The notes beneath the pieces are model-generated. The model saw nothing but the letters and a program-made list of their open reading frames with translations. It did not search any database and was not told the DNA's origin. Position numbers and translations under genes: made by a program. DNA of 64,000 bases from Pyrenophora tritici-repentis (taxonomy: Eukaryota > Ascomycota > Dothideomycetes > Pleosporales > Pleosporaceae), in NCBI RefSeq assembly GCF_003171515.1, contig NC_089390.1:6882001-6946000 (forward strand), written 5' to 3'. Below, in pieces: positions 1 through 11,034 of the stretch. Numbering within the stretch: the first letter of the stretch is position 1; the number at the start of each line of letters is the position of its first letter.

Positions 1-1700
1 GTATCTTCAGGGAATCGATTTTGCCAATTCAGCTGCTGATTGTTATAGTACTCAACGCACTTTAACCAAGCAGCATCAGCGCAGCCTTGAAGGTACTTCC
101 ATGTAAAGTTGTTATCGTCCTCAGTGTGGATGTCGTGGTAGTGATCCTTCGTCTCGCTTATCTCCCGGAGAAGGCAGTCCAAAGTTGAAAACCAGTCCGC
201 AAGTGACGTCTTCTTACCTTCAGAAAGCAAAGTTGCAGCATAGAAGTCTTTGAGAGCGAGTTCAATCTTTTCAAGCTCAAACCAGTGCTGTCCATCAAGC
301 TTAAAGTTCGCGATCCCTACGGAGCCCTTTCCAGGTACATGACGAGCCGAGAAGAGCTCTAAACGTTCTCGAACATTTAATGCACGTGTAATCGAATAAA
401 ACCATGAGTTCCAGCGGGTCGAGTTGTTCTGGATAAGCTCAAGCCCGTCGAATTGCGAAAGATCTCCGCCGATAATAATTGTAGCAAACTCCTCACGCCG
501 TTGTGGAGTAAGCCTGATGTATCGCACCAGGTTGTGAAGACGACCCAAACATCCGAACTTCTTCCAGAGCTCTTCCACCTTCGTATAGTCGCCACGTTGA
601 TGATGCTTCTCCAGCTTCGCAAGATACTTCTCACAGTTTCGCCCCATAAGGAACGCCTGGCAACAGAGGTTGATGACATGGCCCAAGCAACGCAGCCGGC
701 GATGACGACGTTGTTTTGACTTCATCCATGGGCAGAGATCCTTGAGTATAAACTCAACAGCGGTATCATTTGCCGAGGCATTATCCAGCATAAAGTATCC
801 AATCTGATCTCCGCTAATGTCGTATTCTTCCAGCAATTCAAGGACCACCGATCCAAGATTCTCTCCAGTATGTTCGCCGTATATACGTCGCATACCTAAA
901 GCGGTAACACGTCGCATGCCGGTAGTATCAATCCACATAGCGACGACGCCTAGGATAGCGTAAGGGTTTGGTGAAGTCCAGAGATCAAAGGAGATAGAGA
1001 TCCTACTCCGTGAATGGTGTAGGTCCTCCCTAAGCTGTTGCTTCTTCGATATGAATGCATTCATTACCCAGCTTCGGATAGTCTTCGCAGCCTTCGGGAG
1101 GTGGTTGAGTAGTGCCGGATTTAAAAAGAGGAGTAGTTCACGAAAGTACTGGTTCTCTAATTGAAAGAAGGCGATATGGCAGTACACAATCCAACGAATT
1201 AGAAGCTCTTTAAACTTCTCTACTGACTCCTTCCAGAAAAAGATGCTGGAAGCAGCCCCATCCTTTTGCTGGTCGATTATAGACTTCCGTACAGAACCCT
1301 TTCGCTTGATGCCACTCTGGGGATCAATCTGGTGCTTCTGTTCCAGGTGATTCCGGATCCTAGAAGTGCCATTGATGACAAACAACTCTTGCTTGCTCTT
1401 CCCAACCCTGCACTCATGGCAGTAATACACCTCTTTCTTATCGCTATCTCGAATGTATTGGAGTCCGTACTTCCAGATGTGTGATGTACCTTGACGGAAA
1501 TCCTTCCTTGCAATTATTGCACGTTTCACGTACGTGATACCGCCCTGCACGAACTCATCTGGAGATTCGTGATATTGAATAGGAGTGGGTGATAGTATAG
1601 GGGTGGGTGATGACGTGGGGATAGGAGATGGAGTAAGAGACGTTAAATCTAGTCTTATAATATTCGATGGGGACGGTGAGGTTGGTGTTGAAGGCTCCAT
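1..1700 (-). CDS. hAT-family transposase, N-terminal ~566 residues (runs off left edge)
   Basis: The reading frame opens at the ATG at 1700 and stays open to base 1, so the C-terminal dimerisation region lies outside the window. A BED-type zinc finger is visible (C94-x2-C97-x20-H118-x4-H123). The RNase-H-like catalytic core follows: FDLWTS with the first acidic residue D239, MLDNAS with the second D306, and the TRWNS motif at 428-432 that is typical of hAT transposases just before the insertion domain. The N-terminus is Ser/Pro/Thr-rich. No stop or frameshift is seen in 1.7 kb, so the copy may still be active or recently active; this cannot be judged without the missing C-terminus. The family assignment is strong; the exact clade is not determined. 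Confidence 0.88.
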   Translation of the reverse strand, partial: MEPSTPTSPSPSNIIRLDLTSLTPSPIPTSSPTPILSPTPIQYHESPDEFVQGGITYVKRAIIARKDFRQGTSHIWKYGLQYIRDSDKKEVYYCHECRVGKSKQELFVINGTSRIRNHLEQKHQIDPQSGIKRKGSVRKSIIDQQKDGAASSIFFWKESVEKFKELLIRWIVYCHIAFFQLENQYFRELLLFLNPALLNHLPKAAKTIRSWVMNAFISKKQQLREDLHHSRSRISISFDLWTSPNPYAILGVVAMWIDTTGMRRVTALGMRRIYGEHTGENLGSVVLELLEEYDISGDQIGYFMLDNASANDTAVEFILKDLCPWMKSKQRRHRRLRCLGHVINLCCQAFLMGRNCEKYLAKLEKHHQRGDYTKVEELWKKFGCLGRLHNLVRYIRLTPQRREEFATIIIGGDLSQFDGLELIQNNSTRWNSWFYSITRALNVRERLELFSARHVPGKGSVGIANFKLDGQHWFELEKIELALKDFYAATLLSEGKKTSLADWFSTLDCLLREISETKDHYHDIHTEDDNNFTWKYLQGCADAAWLKCVEYYNNQQLNWQNRFPED

Positions 1701-1962
1701 AACAATAGTATATAAGTAGGTTGTTAAGGACTTGATTGTTCTATGTAAGTAGAAGACTTACCTTGATCTTAATGACTCATATTGTGCTAAATTTTCTGGC
1801 TAGATTAGTCTAAGATCTAGTCACGTGGACCTATTTATAGCCGGACCGGTCCGATCATCTAGACCGGTCCGACCACGGTCTCAAAAAATCGCCAGACCAG
1901 ACCAAGTCTTGGCGGTCTAGACCAGACCAAGACCAAGTCAGACCAGACCATTCCGATCACTG
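1..1962 (-). mobile_element. hAT DNA transposon, 5' part with terminal and subterminal repeats
   Basis: Read on the minus strand, the element appears to begin at 1962 with CAGTGATCGGAATGG, matching the CAGNG start usual for hAT terminal inverted repeats. The 1840-1950 stretch is filled with short subterminal repeats of GGTCTGG/GACCAG and GACCGGTCCGA type, a usual feature of hAT ends and likely transposase-binding sites. The transposase ATG lies 262 bp inside. If the boundary is right, the 8-bp target duplication would be GTCGATGG at 1963-1970, and its partner lies left of the window. The boundary is inferred, since only one end is visible. Confidence 0.75.
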
Positions 1963-2524
1963 GTCGATGGGAACCGTTGACGCTGTCAGCAAGAGCGCAT
2001 ACGATGTCGTGGCGAAAGTCCTAAGTAAGCAGAAAGAGAAAGACGCAGCTGCAAGGCAGATGCCACAACCACAACCAATTACAGAAGACCAACAAGGGTA
2101 CGGCGCGCAAGATTTCGCGCTCGAACAGCCGCCACAACCACAACCACAACCACAACCAGAGTTTGTTCGAGCACTCGTGCCGGAGCCAATGGATGATCTT
2201 TGGCCGGGCTCTGATACCTTCGCTGGTGGCCCTTTCTTCCCGCAAGACAATGCCGGCAACTCCTACCGGAACGATGTCTCAGGGACGGAATATTTAAACG
2301 ATCCAGGTGCCAGCCTCATGGAATATGGTCAGCCGCAGATGCAATTGTTTTACGGGAATCCCTATCAGATGACGTTTGACAATTGGGACTGGGATCCGGC
2401 GGCGTTTGAGAACTATGACCAAGACCAAGGCCAAAGCCAGATCCAAGGTCAGGGCTACAATCAAGGTCAGAGTCAAGGCCCACAACAAAACCAGGACCAA
2501 GGGTTTAGCGGAGGGCCACCATAG
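1963..2524 (+). pseudogene. 3' end of a gene cut off by the hAT element, probably a fungal transcription factor
   Basis: An open frame enters from the transposon boundary (…HWS-M-GTVDAV) and ends at 2522-2524; the first ATG is at 1967. The encoded tail is Gln/Pro-rich (a QPQPQPQP tract from a CAACCA repeat at about 2134-2158), with an acidic aromatic patch (DNWDWDPAAFENYD) and Gln/Gly-rich repeats at the end. That composition resembles the C-terminal activation region of Zn2Cys6 transcription factors. No DNA-binding domain is present here, so the N-terminal part is presumably on the far side of the transposon. It could instead be a short orphan gene with its own ATG. Confidence 0.5.
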
Positions 2525-2796
2525 TAACCATGGGCAGGTATAGAAGTGGTGTTTTTCTTGAATCGAGCATTCCCTCAAGTGCGTATGAGACACTGCTGAG
2601 ATTGAGATTCCCGGCTGGGAACTCAGGTGAGCTCTGCGGCTAGGCACTAGATTACCATATTGAACAAAAGTTTATAGAGCATGATAATGAATAGCTTGTT
2701 CAGCTCTCGCTGGCTGTGACACGCAAATTACAATTTTTTCACTGATATCAACCACCCTCCACCAAACCCACCTCTTACCCAAGCAAAGAAAACAAC

Positions 2797-4740
2797 CTAA
2801 TTATAAACCGGCACAGTCGGCGCATACCCCGTCAACCTCTCCCCACCACTTGGTCTAAACTTTTCCTCCTTGAACCACACATGCGCCGTTTCGGCCAACT
2901 TCTCCACCTCGTCGAAGCCAAATCCCGGCCTCTTCGCCTCATCCTCCTGGCTCACCAACAAATCATAAATCCCCCTTGCATAATCTGTCCCAATATTATA
3001 AACCTGGGCAAGATACTTCTTCTGGATATCCGCATACCCCACAAACTTGAGCATATTAAACGTATTCTTGATGGTGTTTTGCCTCTGTTCTTCCGTCATA
3101 ACTCTGCTCCACAGTTCGCGCGGTTGGTCGTACTCGTTGCGCTTAGCCTCGTGCCAATAGTGGCTTTTGCGACTGACGATATTGTCGGAGACTTGGTAGG
3201 GCGCTTCGGCGACATCAGGGCGGAATTTGTGAGCGAAGCTGTTGGGCGTGTACTGTTTGTTCCCCGCATGGTTCGCATCCACGCGCATGGGCCCGTCGAA
3301 CTGCAGCGGGGAGAAGGATTTCGAAAGAAAGGGGCAGTTTACGGGTATTTGGTGGAGATTTACGCCGATGCGGTGGTATTGTGCGTCACGGTAGAAGAAC
3401 ATTCTGAACTGCAGGAGTGGGTCAGGGGAGTCTTCGATACCGGGGACCATGCTACCGGGGGAAAAGGCAGCTTGTTCGACATCGCGGTGGTAGTTTTCCG
3501 GGTTCTTGTTCAGCACCAAGCGGCCGAATTCTCGCATGGGGAACTGAGCGCGGGGCCAGATTTTGGTCACGTCAAAGGGGTCGAAACCGAGTTTCTCCGG
3601 GTCGGCATCCTGGGGCTCCATGACTTGCACCATGGCGGTCCATTCGAGGGGTTCGGTGCCCGACTCGATGGTTTCCCAGAGGTCACGCTTAGAAAAATCT
3701 GGGTCCTCGCCGCACATGCGTGTGGCTTGTTCTTGGGTGAATTGCTTTTGGCCGTGCTTGGCGATGAAGTGGTATTTGATGTAGACGAATTTGCCTTGTG
3801 CATTCACCCACTTGAACGTGTGGCACCCATAACCGTGGTTGAAACGCCAGCCAACCGGTGTGCCGTGGTCGCTGAAGAACATGAGACCTGCATGGTTGCT
3901 CTCGGGGGTATTGGCGAGCAGGTCGAAGATGGCGTCATAATCCGGGAGGAAGTTCTTGGGGTTGCGGGCTTGGGAGCGGATAACGTCGGGGCCTTGGATG
4001 GGGTCGCGACAGAAGAAGACGGGGAAGTTGAGACCGACGATGTCGTAGTTTCCTTCGGCTGTGTAGAATTTGATGGCGAAGCCGCGAGGGTTGCGGGCTT
4101 CGTCTGGGTATTCGCGGCCGACTGTTACAGTGGAGAAGCGGACGAAGACGGGTGTCTTTTCACCGACACTGGAGAGGAAGTTTGCTTTCTGTTGGTCCAA
4201 TTAGCCAGGATCTGATATTTTTACTCATGTTGGCGACATACCGTAAGCTGATCAACCTTCTGCATACACTCAAAGTACCCAAACGCCCCAGACCCACACG
4301 GATGTACCATCCTCTCCAAATTCTTGGACCGATTAAACGTCTGCTGTTTCTGAAACAACCAGACATCACTCGCAAGAGGCAGTCCACCAACCGTCTTACT
4401 ATGAGCACTACAATCCTAATTAGCACACACTCACTTCCCCGAGTCAACAGTCAACTTACGTATCTGGCCACGGATGCCCCTCATTGTTAGTAAAATACGG
4501 CCCATCATCCTCCCTGATGCCCCCCTGAACAGCCCCAGAAACCTTTGCAATAACATCCGCCGGCCCCTCATTAGCAGACCCCATATGGCTTTGCCTAGGC
4601 GCCCTCTTCTCACCACTCACGCTCTGGATGCCCTGCGAGATGGCCTCGAGGGGGTGCTGCATGGGGTCATTCTGGTTGGTGTTTGCGCCCGTCGACATGG
4701 CTGCTGTGAGTTTGTCGAGTGAATATGTGGATACTTCCAT
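2797..4740 (-). CDS. Small-subunit heme catalase
   Basis: Three exons, 4740-4460, 4407-4242 and 4188-2797, splice in phase to 612 residues; the introns are 52 and 53 nt. The protein decomposes hydrogen peroxide. Visible family marks are the distal histidine in MVHPCGSGAFGYFE, the conserved Asn in GLNFPVFFCRDP, and the proximal heme-binding Tyr in RMFFYRDAQYHRIG. The VHPCGSG form, rather than VHAKGAG, is typical of one clade of fungal small-subunit catalases. The C-terminus is PTVPVYN, so it has no canonical peroxisomal SKL tag. The N-terminal ~60 residues before the core are variable, and the ATG at residue 15 is a possible alternative start. An apparent start at 4200 is a TTG inside the second intron and is not real. 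Confidence 0.95.
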
Positions 4741-5588
4741 TTAAAAAAGCTGGAAACATGTGGGACGAGAAAGGGTATAAGAATACATTGTGTTTGCAGG
4801 AGCGGGAGAGTTGGCGATCGATACGCCATGATCGCGTCAACGGAAAACATGTCGCGCGGAGCAGTGGTATTCTGTTTAGCATATTGTCAGGGTGATGTAC
4901 TTCTGACGCGTAGACAGGTAGGAAGAGGGGTTGCATGCCACAACTTCACGTGCACGGCTAGTGACAGCAAGATTCGATGGTTTGAGTATAGTGCAGTGTC
5001 GCATCGGTGTGCTGAATGGGCTGTATAGCTAGGCCAACTTCCTTTTTCGAGCCGGCGTTGGTGGGGGACTTGCAGATCCAGACCTTTGTCTGCACGATAA
5101 GACTAATACACTACCGCTCATTCGTGGCGGGTATTTATGGTGCGTGGGTAGCGCAGATGCATGTGGAGAGGGGCACTCAGATGGCATTTCTTGACTTTCG
5201 CATGTTGGGGCGTCATGGTAAAGTGACGGGGGCCAATAGGCGTGATTCGAAGCCCCACTTACTGACCACGGTGCTCCACCTCTCCACCTTTAGGTTCTGG
5301 CACGTCGTTGACATGACGGTGCTGCTACCGGTCCAATCATGGAGGAAGGAATCGTCAGGGAGCTTGTCGTGCGACACGATGGTACCAGCTGAGGCTCGAA
5401 ACAAGCAAAGCAGTGACCAGACGCCGCCTACTGTATTGTAACGTCCGTCTGGCGAACAAGTGACGTAGTATCGTGATAATCAGAATGAGACAACACCTTA
5501 CCACCAGCTATATTTCTCAACTTCCATCTCTCTCTTCTATCCCAAACCAAGTATCAGCAACATCAAACCAAACTCCACAATCTTCTAA
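4741..5588. other. Intergenic, shared upstream region of catalase and hemerythrin genes
   Basis: This 848-bp stretch separates two divergent genes and must hold both promoters. Short open frames here show no family resemblance. Both neighbours handle oxygen or peroxide chemistry, so co-regulation is possible, but I see no specific operator. Confidence 0.5.
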
Positions 5589-6323
5589 ATGTTCGCCTCC
5601 CGCACCTTTACCCTCGCAGCCTCACGCCCCCTGACCACTCGTCTCATTTCCATCATGCCTCGCCCCCACGCCGCCCTCTTCACCACCATCACCTCAGCCA
5701 TAACCCACGACCACCGCGTCCTTGAAACCTCCTACCGCGAAATAGTCGATCACCCCACCGACATCGACCACCAAACCCGGTACGGCAACCTATTCACCTG
5801 GGAGCTCGCCCGCCACTCCGTCGCCGAGGAACTCCTCGTCTACCCAGCCATGGAAAATTACCTGGGCGCCGCGGGAAAACAGCATGCTGATGCCGACCGC
5901 GCGCAGCACCACGAGGTCAAGGAGCTGCTGAAAGACTTCCAAAATACAGATGCGAGTAGTTCGACGTATATTCCCAAGCTGGAGAACTTGTGGAGCGTGC
6001 TGAAGAAGCATATTGAGGAGGAGGAGAGGGAGGATTTGCCGTTGTTGGAGGAGGCGCTGAGGAAGAATGAGGGGGAGAGTGAGGGGTTGGCGAAGAGGTT
6101 TGAGAGGACCAAGATGTTTGTGCCGAGTAGGGCGCATCCTAGTGCTGGTGAGGTATGTTGATTGCACCACTACTCGCTCGTGTGTCTGTGTACTAACTGA
6201 TAGTTTTAGAACCCGTACTTCGAAGGTCCCATGGGTTTGCTGGCTGCGCCTATTGACCATATTGCCGACATCTTCCGCAAGTTCCCAGATGACACAATCA
6301 GCCCTAATCCTTCCAAAAAGTAG
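5589..6323 (+). CDS. Hemerythrin HHE cation-binding domain protein
   Basis: Two exons (5589-6152, 6210-6323) with a 57-nt intron (gtatgt…ctaac…tttag) give 225 residues. The protein is a four-helix hemerythrin-like bundle. Ligands of the H..HxxxE…HxxxH pattern are visible in THDHRVLE, ARHSVAEELLVYPAME, QHHEVKELL and KKHIEEEEREDLP. It probably binds a di-iron centre; its function in fungi is unclear (oxygen, NO or iron handling). The N-terminus (MFASRTFTLAASRPLTTRL) is basic, hydroxylated and free of acids, consistent with a mitochondrial presequence; a second Met at residue 23 could be a cytosolic start. The second exon encodes the conserved C-terminal PYFEGPMG segment. Confidence 0.9.
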
Positions 6324-6914
6324 ATAGATTGTGGGTATCAGAAAACCGGAGACTGCTCAGACCCAAAAGGCCATTACATGCATACTAGCTTCTAATGAAT
6401 GAACGGCAGATGGTGGTATAAGAATGTTTTGATTTCAACAAAGGTCCTGAATAATGTACAATGATGCCTCCCTCGCATTCGATCGTGATCTAATCGAAAA
6501 TCAAACCTCTACCCCTAAGACGCCGCCGTACCCAAGATTGTCATCGCCCTGTACTTTCATAGCCAATCCAGTACCCTGCTGATGCGACTTTTCTTTCTAC
6601 GGTCGCCCCAAACAAGATCTTGCGCCGAAGAGCCACATGGGAGAAATCTGTGCGCTGGAGTACTACAACTACGCTTGCGGTCCGACCAAGAGCGATCTTG
6701 AACTGTACCGTCCACCTCATGCCTGGATAGGCGTTTCCGTTTTGATGTGCGCTGTTCGCACGGTGATGTATCTCGACTTTTCTTCTTTCTCGACTCGCGG
6801 TACTCTTCCCGAAACTGCGACCCTCTACTTTTTGATGAGACGTAAGCGAATGCTGAGAAATCCAACTATGATAACTACTAGGTGTCCTGCCATGTGTAAG
6901 ACACATTACAGTAA
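6324..6914. other. Intergenic, 3' ends of two convergent genes
   Basis: Terminator regions of the hemerythrin gene (+) and the disordered-protein gene (-). Nothing else is supported. Confidence 0.5.
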
Positions 6915-9734
6915 TCACCTTGCGGCCTCAATCTCGAGCTTTTTGGGTCGGTCACGTTCGCGGTCGTCGTAGTCGCTCTCATCGTCGTAGCGGCGTCGAC
7001 GGTCCCGGTCCTCATCATCTCTGTCATCCCTGGACCTGTGGCTGCGCTTGTCACGGTCACCTCGGTCGCGACGCTCGTGCTCATAGTCTTCCTCTGCATG
7101 AATGTGAGCATTAATCACTTGATCAAACTAATCAAATAACTGACCTCTGCTCTCGCGGATCTTCTTGGTACGATCGGCGAGCTTCTGGATCTCTTCCTTG
7201 GTCAAAACACGGAGCACAATTACGCAGTCCATGCGCTCTTCGAAGCGCTCCTTGGCCTGCTCTAGAGCTTCGGGGTTGACCAGGCGACGGTCAATCCTGG
7301 TCCAGCGAGCGCCGACAGGGATATCCTTTCCTTTGAGCGCATCCTTGTGGGGTGCAACGCCTTCGCGGATGGGCTCGGGGTCCTCTGGAAACTTTTCGGT
7401 CGGCTTGCGAAGGATACCCTTGACAGGTGCAACCGGTTCCTTAGGGGGCTCTACAATCTGTACGCTCTTCCCAGCAGATTCTGTCGACCTATCGAGAGAC
7501 TCTGGCTCTTGAACCATGCCGCCGTCATGTACGGACGAAGAACGCTCGTCGTACCTGGAGCTGGGCGCATCCCTGGGCGGAGATGCACGTGAGCGTTCTT
7601 CAGGGCCCCGGGATCTGGAGCGCTCGTCCTTGCGGCGCCTACGATCCTTCTCACGCTCCGAATCGCTTTCTCGATCGCGAGTGCTGCGGCTAGCTCGCTC
7701 GGCTTCCTGCTGAATGCGTCGACGGTATTCCTCATCAGGGTCCAAGGCCGCCTCTTTTGGCGCGACGTCTCTCCGACGTTCAGTATCCCGATCAACGTAA
7801 TGCCGTGGTCGTTCATCGCCACTGCCTTCGGACAATGGTGGCGGGGGCTTGCGCGAGGATCGCTCCCTCTCTTCCTCTTCGTATCGTCGGTCGCGATGCT
7901 TACGTTCTGGTTCTAGAATGGGTGGGTAATCGGGAGCAGCAATCGCAGCAGGAGCCACAGGTGGTGCGACAGGTGGCGGTGGGGCTGGCGCGATGGAGTT
8001 GCGACGGCCCTCGGGTTTTCTCTCGCGGCGCTCATCAGGGCGATCCTGCCTGTCACGTTCATCTTGTGCCTTTCGGCGTTCTCGCTCTCGTTCGGCCGAG
8101 GAGTCCCGGTCACTGTTCCGCTCGCGGTCGCTGTTTCGCTCCTTGTCACGGTTTTTGAGGTAGTTGGCGGCTGCCAGAGTCGCTGCAACACCCGTTGCTG
8201 CGCCGGCAGCAGTAGGAAGGAACCCGTTGGGCTCATGTCGGCCATTCTCGCGCTCACGAGTCCGCCTGTCGTAGTCTTGAGATGGTACAACATCGCGTTC
8301 ACGGACAGGACGGGGGTCGGGCATGCGTACTTCAGCACGCTCGGGTTGATAATACTGGCTGGTTTCCTGGGGTCTGGCTCGAGCAGGCTCTGCGGCGGGG
8401 TAGAGTGGCTGTCGGTCCAGGGCGTGGTGATCATGGGCGAGGGTGGAGGCTCCGAGACCGGGCGCTATGCCAAACCCTCGTGAAGTGACATCGCGGTCTT
8501 CGAAAGCAGTGCTGTGCCTCTTGTTTTCAACGTCTCGGTCTCGGCGTGTGTACTCGTCCCGGTATGTGTCTCGACGAGGCTCCTGGTGAACCGTCGCAGC
8601 CTGTGTGTGACCGCGAGTGGAAGAGGACCGTCCGATGCCGGGGTCTGAAGAGTAAAGGTCGTACTTGGGAACGTCGCGTGCTCGCTCGATGGAGCTCGAC
8701 CTGCCATGTGACCGGGGAACACCGTTGATCTTGTCAAACCCACGAGTCGACGGAGGAGGACCGGATTCGCGGGTAGAGGTCCTGGCCTGGCGGTCCGCAA
8801 TCATACTAGAAGGACGCGCGCTTCGTTCCAGACTACCAGCACGTGGTCTCCGCCAGGCTGGCTCAGTGTCACGGTACATGCTCGCAGGATCGGTGTAAGA
8901 ATAGCCCTCGTTACTGACATCGGAGATGCGCGGCTTCGGCTTTGTGTCGTGGTAGCTGCGGCCGCCGCTCGTGACAGTGTAACCGCGGTCTGCATGTTCC
9001 CGATGGCGCGCAGGGTCAACCTCAGCCACAAGTTTGGTCAAGTGGCTTGCATCGTCCACGCTGTAGACCTTTTTATGGGTCCGAGAAATGTTTGGGGTGA
9101 TGTATGTGTTGTCCAACTTGCCATAGGTCGGTGCTAGCGGGCTGCGTGGGCGCTCGGCGTGGGTGTGGGTGTGGGTATGAGTGTGCGGCGAGTACGGGGC
9201 GGCGGATCGGTGTGGCAGCGACGTCTGGGGGAGGGCGCTGGTGCTCACGTTGGGCCTCGTAATGTCACCGGTGTTGCGGCGGGGGCGTGCTGCTGTGGTG
9301 TATGACGAGTCATACTTGAGGCTGCTTGCTGCGCGCGAGGAGGCGGCTGTGGTGGGCATGTAGTAAGACGACGACGGCGAGTGATGGGCGGTTGTGCCGA
9401 GGTGGTTAAGACTGGAGCGCGGCGAACTGGGGCGGCCATAGTAGGAAGCATCATAGTAGGGGTCTGCAAAGGTGCCTGTCGACGATCTGGCGGGGTTGGC
9501 GTACCGTGCCCGCGGTGACGAGGGGCGGGTGTATCGCGAGTCCATGGTAGCACCGGACAGGGTGACGGTCTTGACCTGGACACCTTGGGTCTTCTGCAGA
9601 ACAGCAGTTTTGGCGGCAGGCGTGGTCGTGAAGGAGTTTGGGCGCGGGGGAAGGGGCGGCGCCGCAGTGGGCGTATAAGTAGTATTCCTCCTTAGGCCCG
9701 CGGGCTTAGGGGGGATGAGAACGCTGCCCAACAT
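6915..9734 (-). CDS. Large disordered RE/RS-rich protein with conserved C-terminal domain (DUF8035-like)
   Basis: Exons 9734-7145 and 7093-6915 join across a 51-nt intron (gtcagt…gcag) to give 922 residues. Most of the chain is low-complexity: Ser/Pro/Tyr-rich at the N-terminus, a His-Thr repeat near residue 185 encoded by a GTGTGG-type microsatellite (about 9160-9185), then long Arg/Glu/Asp/Ser stretches. The only globular part is near residues 800-895 (PVGARWTRIDRRLVNPEALE…VIVLRVLTKEEI), which I believe corresponds to the fungal DUF8035 domain. The second exon adds a charged Arg/Asp tail. The composition resembles RNA-processing or nuclear scaffold proteins, but no function is established. 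The start is the first ATG of the frame; an untranslated 5' exon is possible given the long upstream gap. Confidence 0.8.
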
Positions 9735-11034
9735 GATATCAGCACAGTGTTTGAGTCAGGGGCGTCTACAACCAAAGGCACGAACTCGAGAGAATTAAGG
9801 ATTAGGTCTGGCGAGCAGCAAAGTCGCAGATGGACGTACATATGAACGTTTTTGGCGGAGCAGCGCCGGTGGGCACAGACGAGCTGGCACTGCGGCTAGC
9901 TGAGCGCGAACAGGTTGCCCGATGGTTGTAGAAGGCGCCCAAGTTCCCTGGAACGAATGGTGAAGGCTAGGCACTACAGGGGGCGGGGGTGAGGATACAG
10001 CAAATTCAACGTGATAATTGCATGCGCTCCTAGGGTCTGCCCAGGAGACACGGCTGCGCAGTGGATACAACGAGGCAACGAATGAGGCGGAGGGGACCAA
10101 AGTGCCGCAGAAGCACCTGACGAGCGAGAGTATTGATAGACGGAGTTGCGGGGTGGCCTGTTTGCGCTGGCAGCACGGGGTTGGAGCACAAAAGACGCTG
10201 TAAGGATAATCAAGCAGACGCAGCTGTGAGAAGTATCGGATGCAGAGGAAGATGCGCACTCCGCCCACCTGGTTGAGGCTTGTTACGTCGACGGAGGGCA
10301 GATTGCACTATGTCATCGCTCGCTTGGGCCCGCACAACCCTGCAGGCGCATTTCACTGCAGCACCTGCGCCCACTCCAAAACAGGGTCCGCACACTAACT
10401 ACCTGTACCGTCTTTTTTTTCCTGAGACGCTTCACTCTGGGATTGCGCTGCTGCAGCTACAAGTCAATCTTACATCAACCTGGCATCAACGCCGGGTACT
10501 CGTCGCGCGGCATCTATCCCCCTGCCTGCCGGTGCTGTCAGTAACGTCGCAAACGCCGCCCCGCCCCCGGCTAGCTGCTTGTCGTACTTGGTACTGCGTC
10601 TACTGGTACGGCCTGTCTAAGCTGTAACAGACTAACTGTCCATCCGCTGCCCAACTGACACTGGCCTCTCTGACCCCGCTTAGGGCAGGATAGCCCTGTG
10701 CTACCCAACCTCACCGTAGGGCAGTCTCAAGGTCCTCGTGACTCGTCCGGTGCAAAATACCCTGTCGTCCGGCCCGATTAAATGACCAGTTCCGCTCGCG
10801 ATCTTCGCTGTACGAACACGTCGTACAGATCCTGATGCACTGCTACCTTTGCCTCTTGGCCGTCCATTGGCTTTAAGAAACGTGATGCACACGGAGCGGT
10901 CAAGTTGAACTTCGGCATTGCATTTCTCACGTCCCTATACGTGCATGGCTAGCCCGCCCTATGCGCCGCCCCGCGCTGTAAGCACTCTACTCGTGTGCTT
11001 TTTCCACTCGCCGCTCGCCGCTCCCACTGCTGCC
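9735..11034. other. Intergenic gap upstream of the disordered-protein gene
   Basis: About 1.3 kb without a convincing gene. A T-rich run sits near 10411-10420. Short open frames on both strands lack family resemblance. It probably holds the long leader and promoter of the 6915-9734 gene and the 3' region of the transporter. Confidence 0.45.

Noticed and set aside
2881..4215. 444-codon open frame on the + strand
   Set aside because: It lies exactly antisense to the catalase exon and has no family features; long antisense frames arise from the codon bias of the real gene.
4828..5441. Short + strand frames upstream of the hemerythrin gene
   Set aside because: No motif or codon pattern; located in a divergent promoter.
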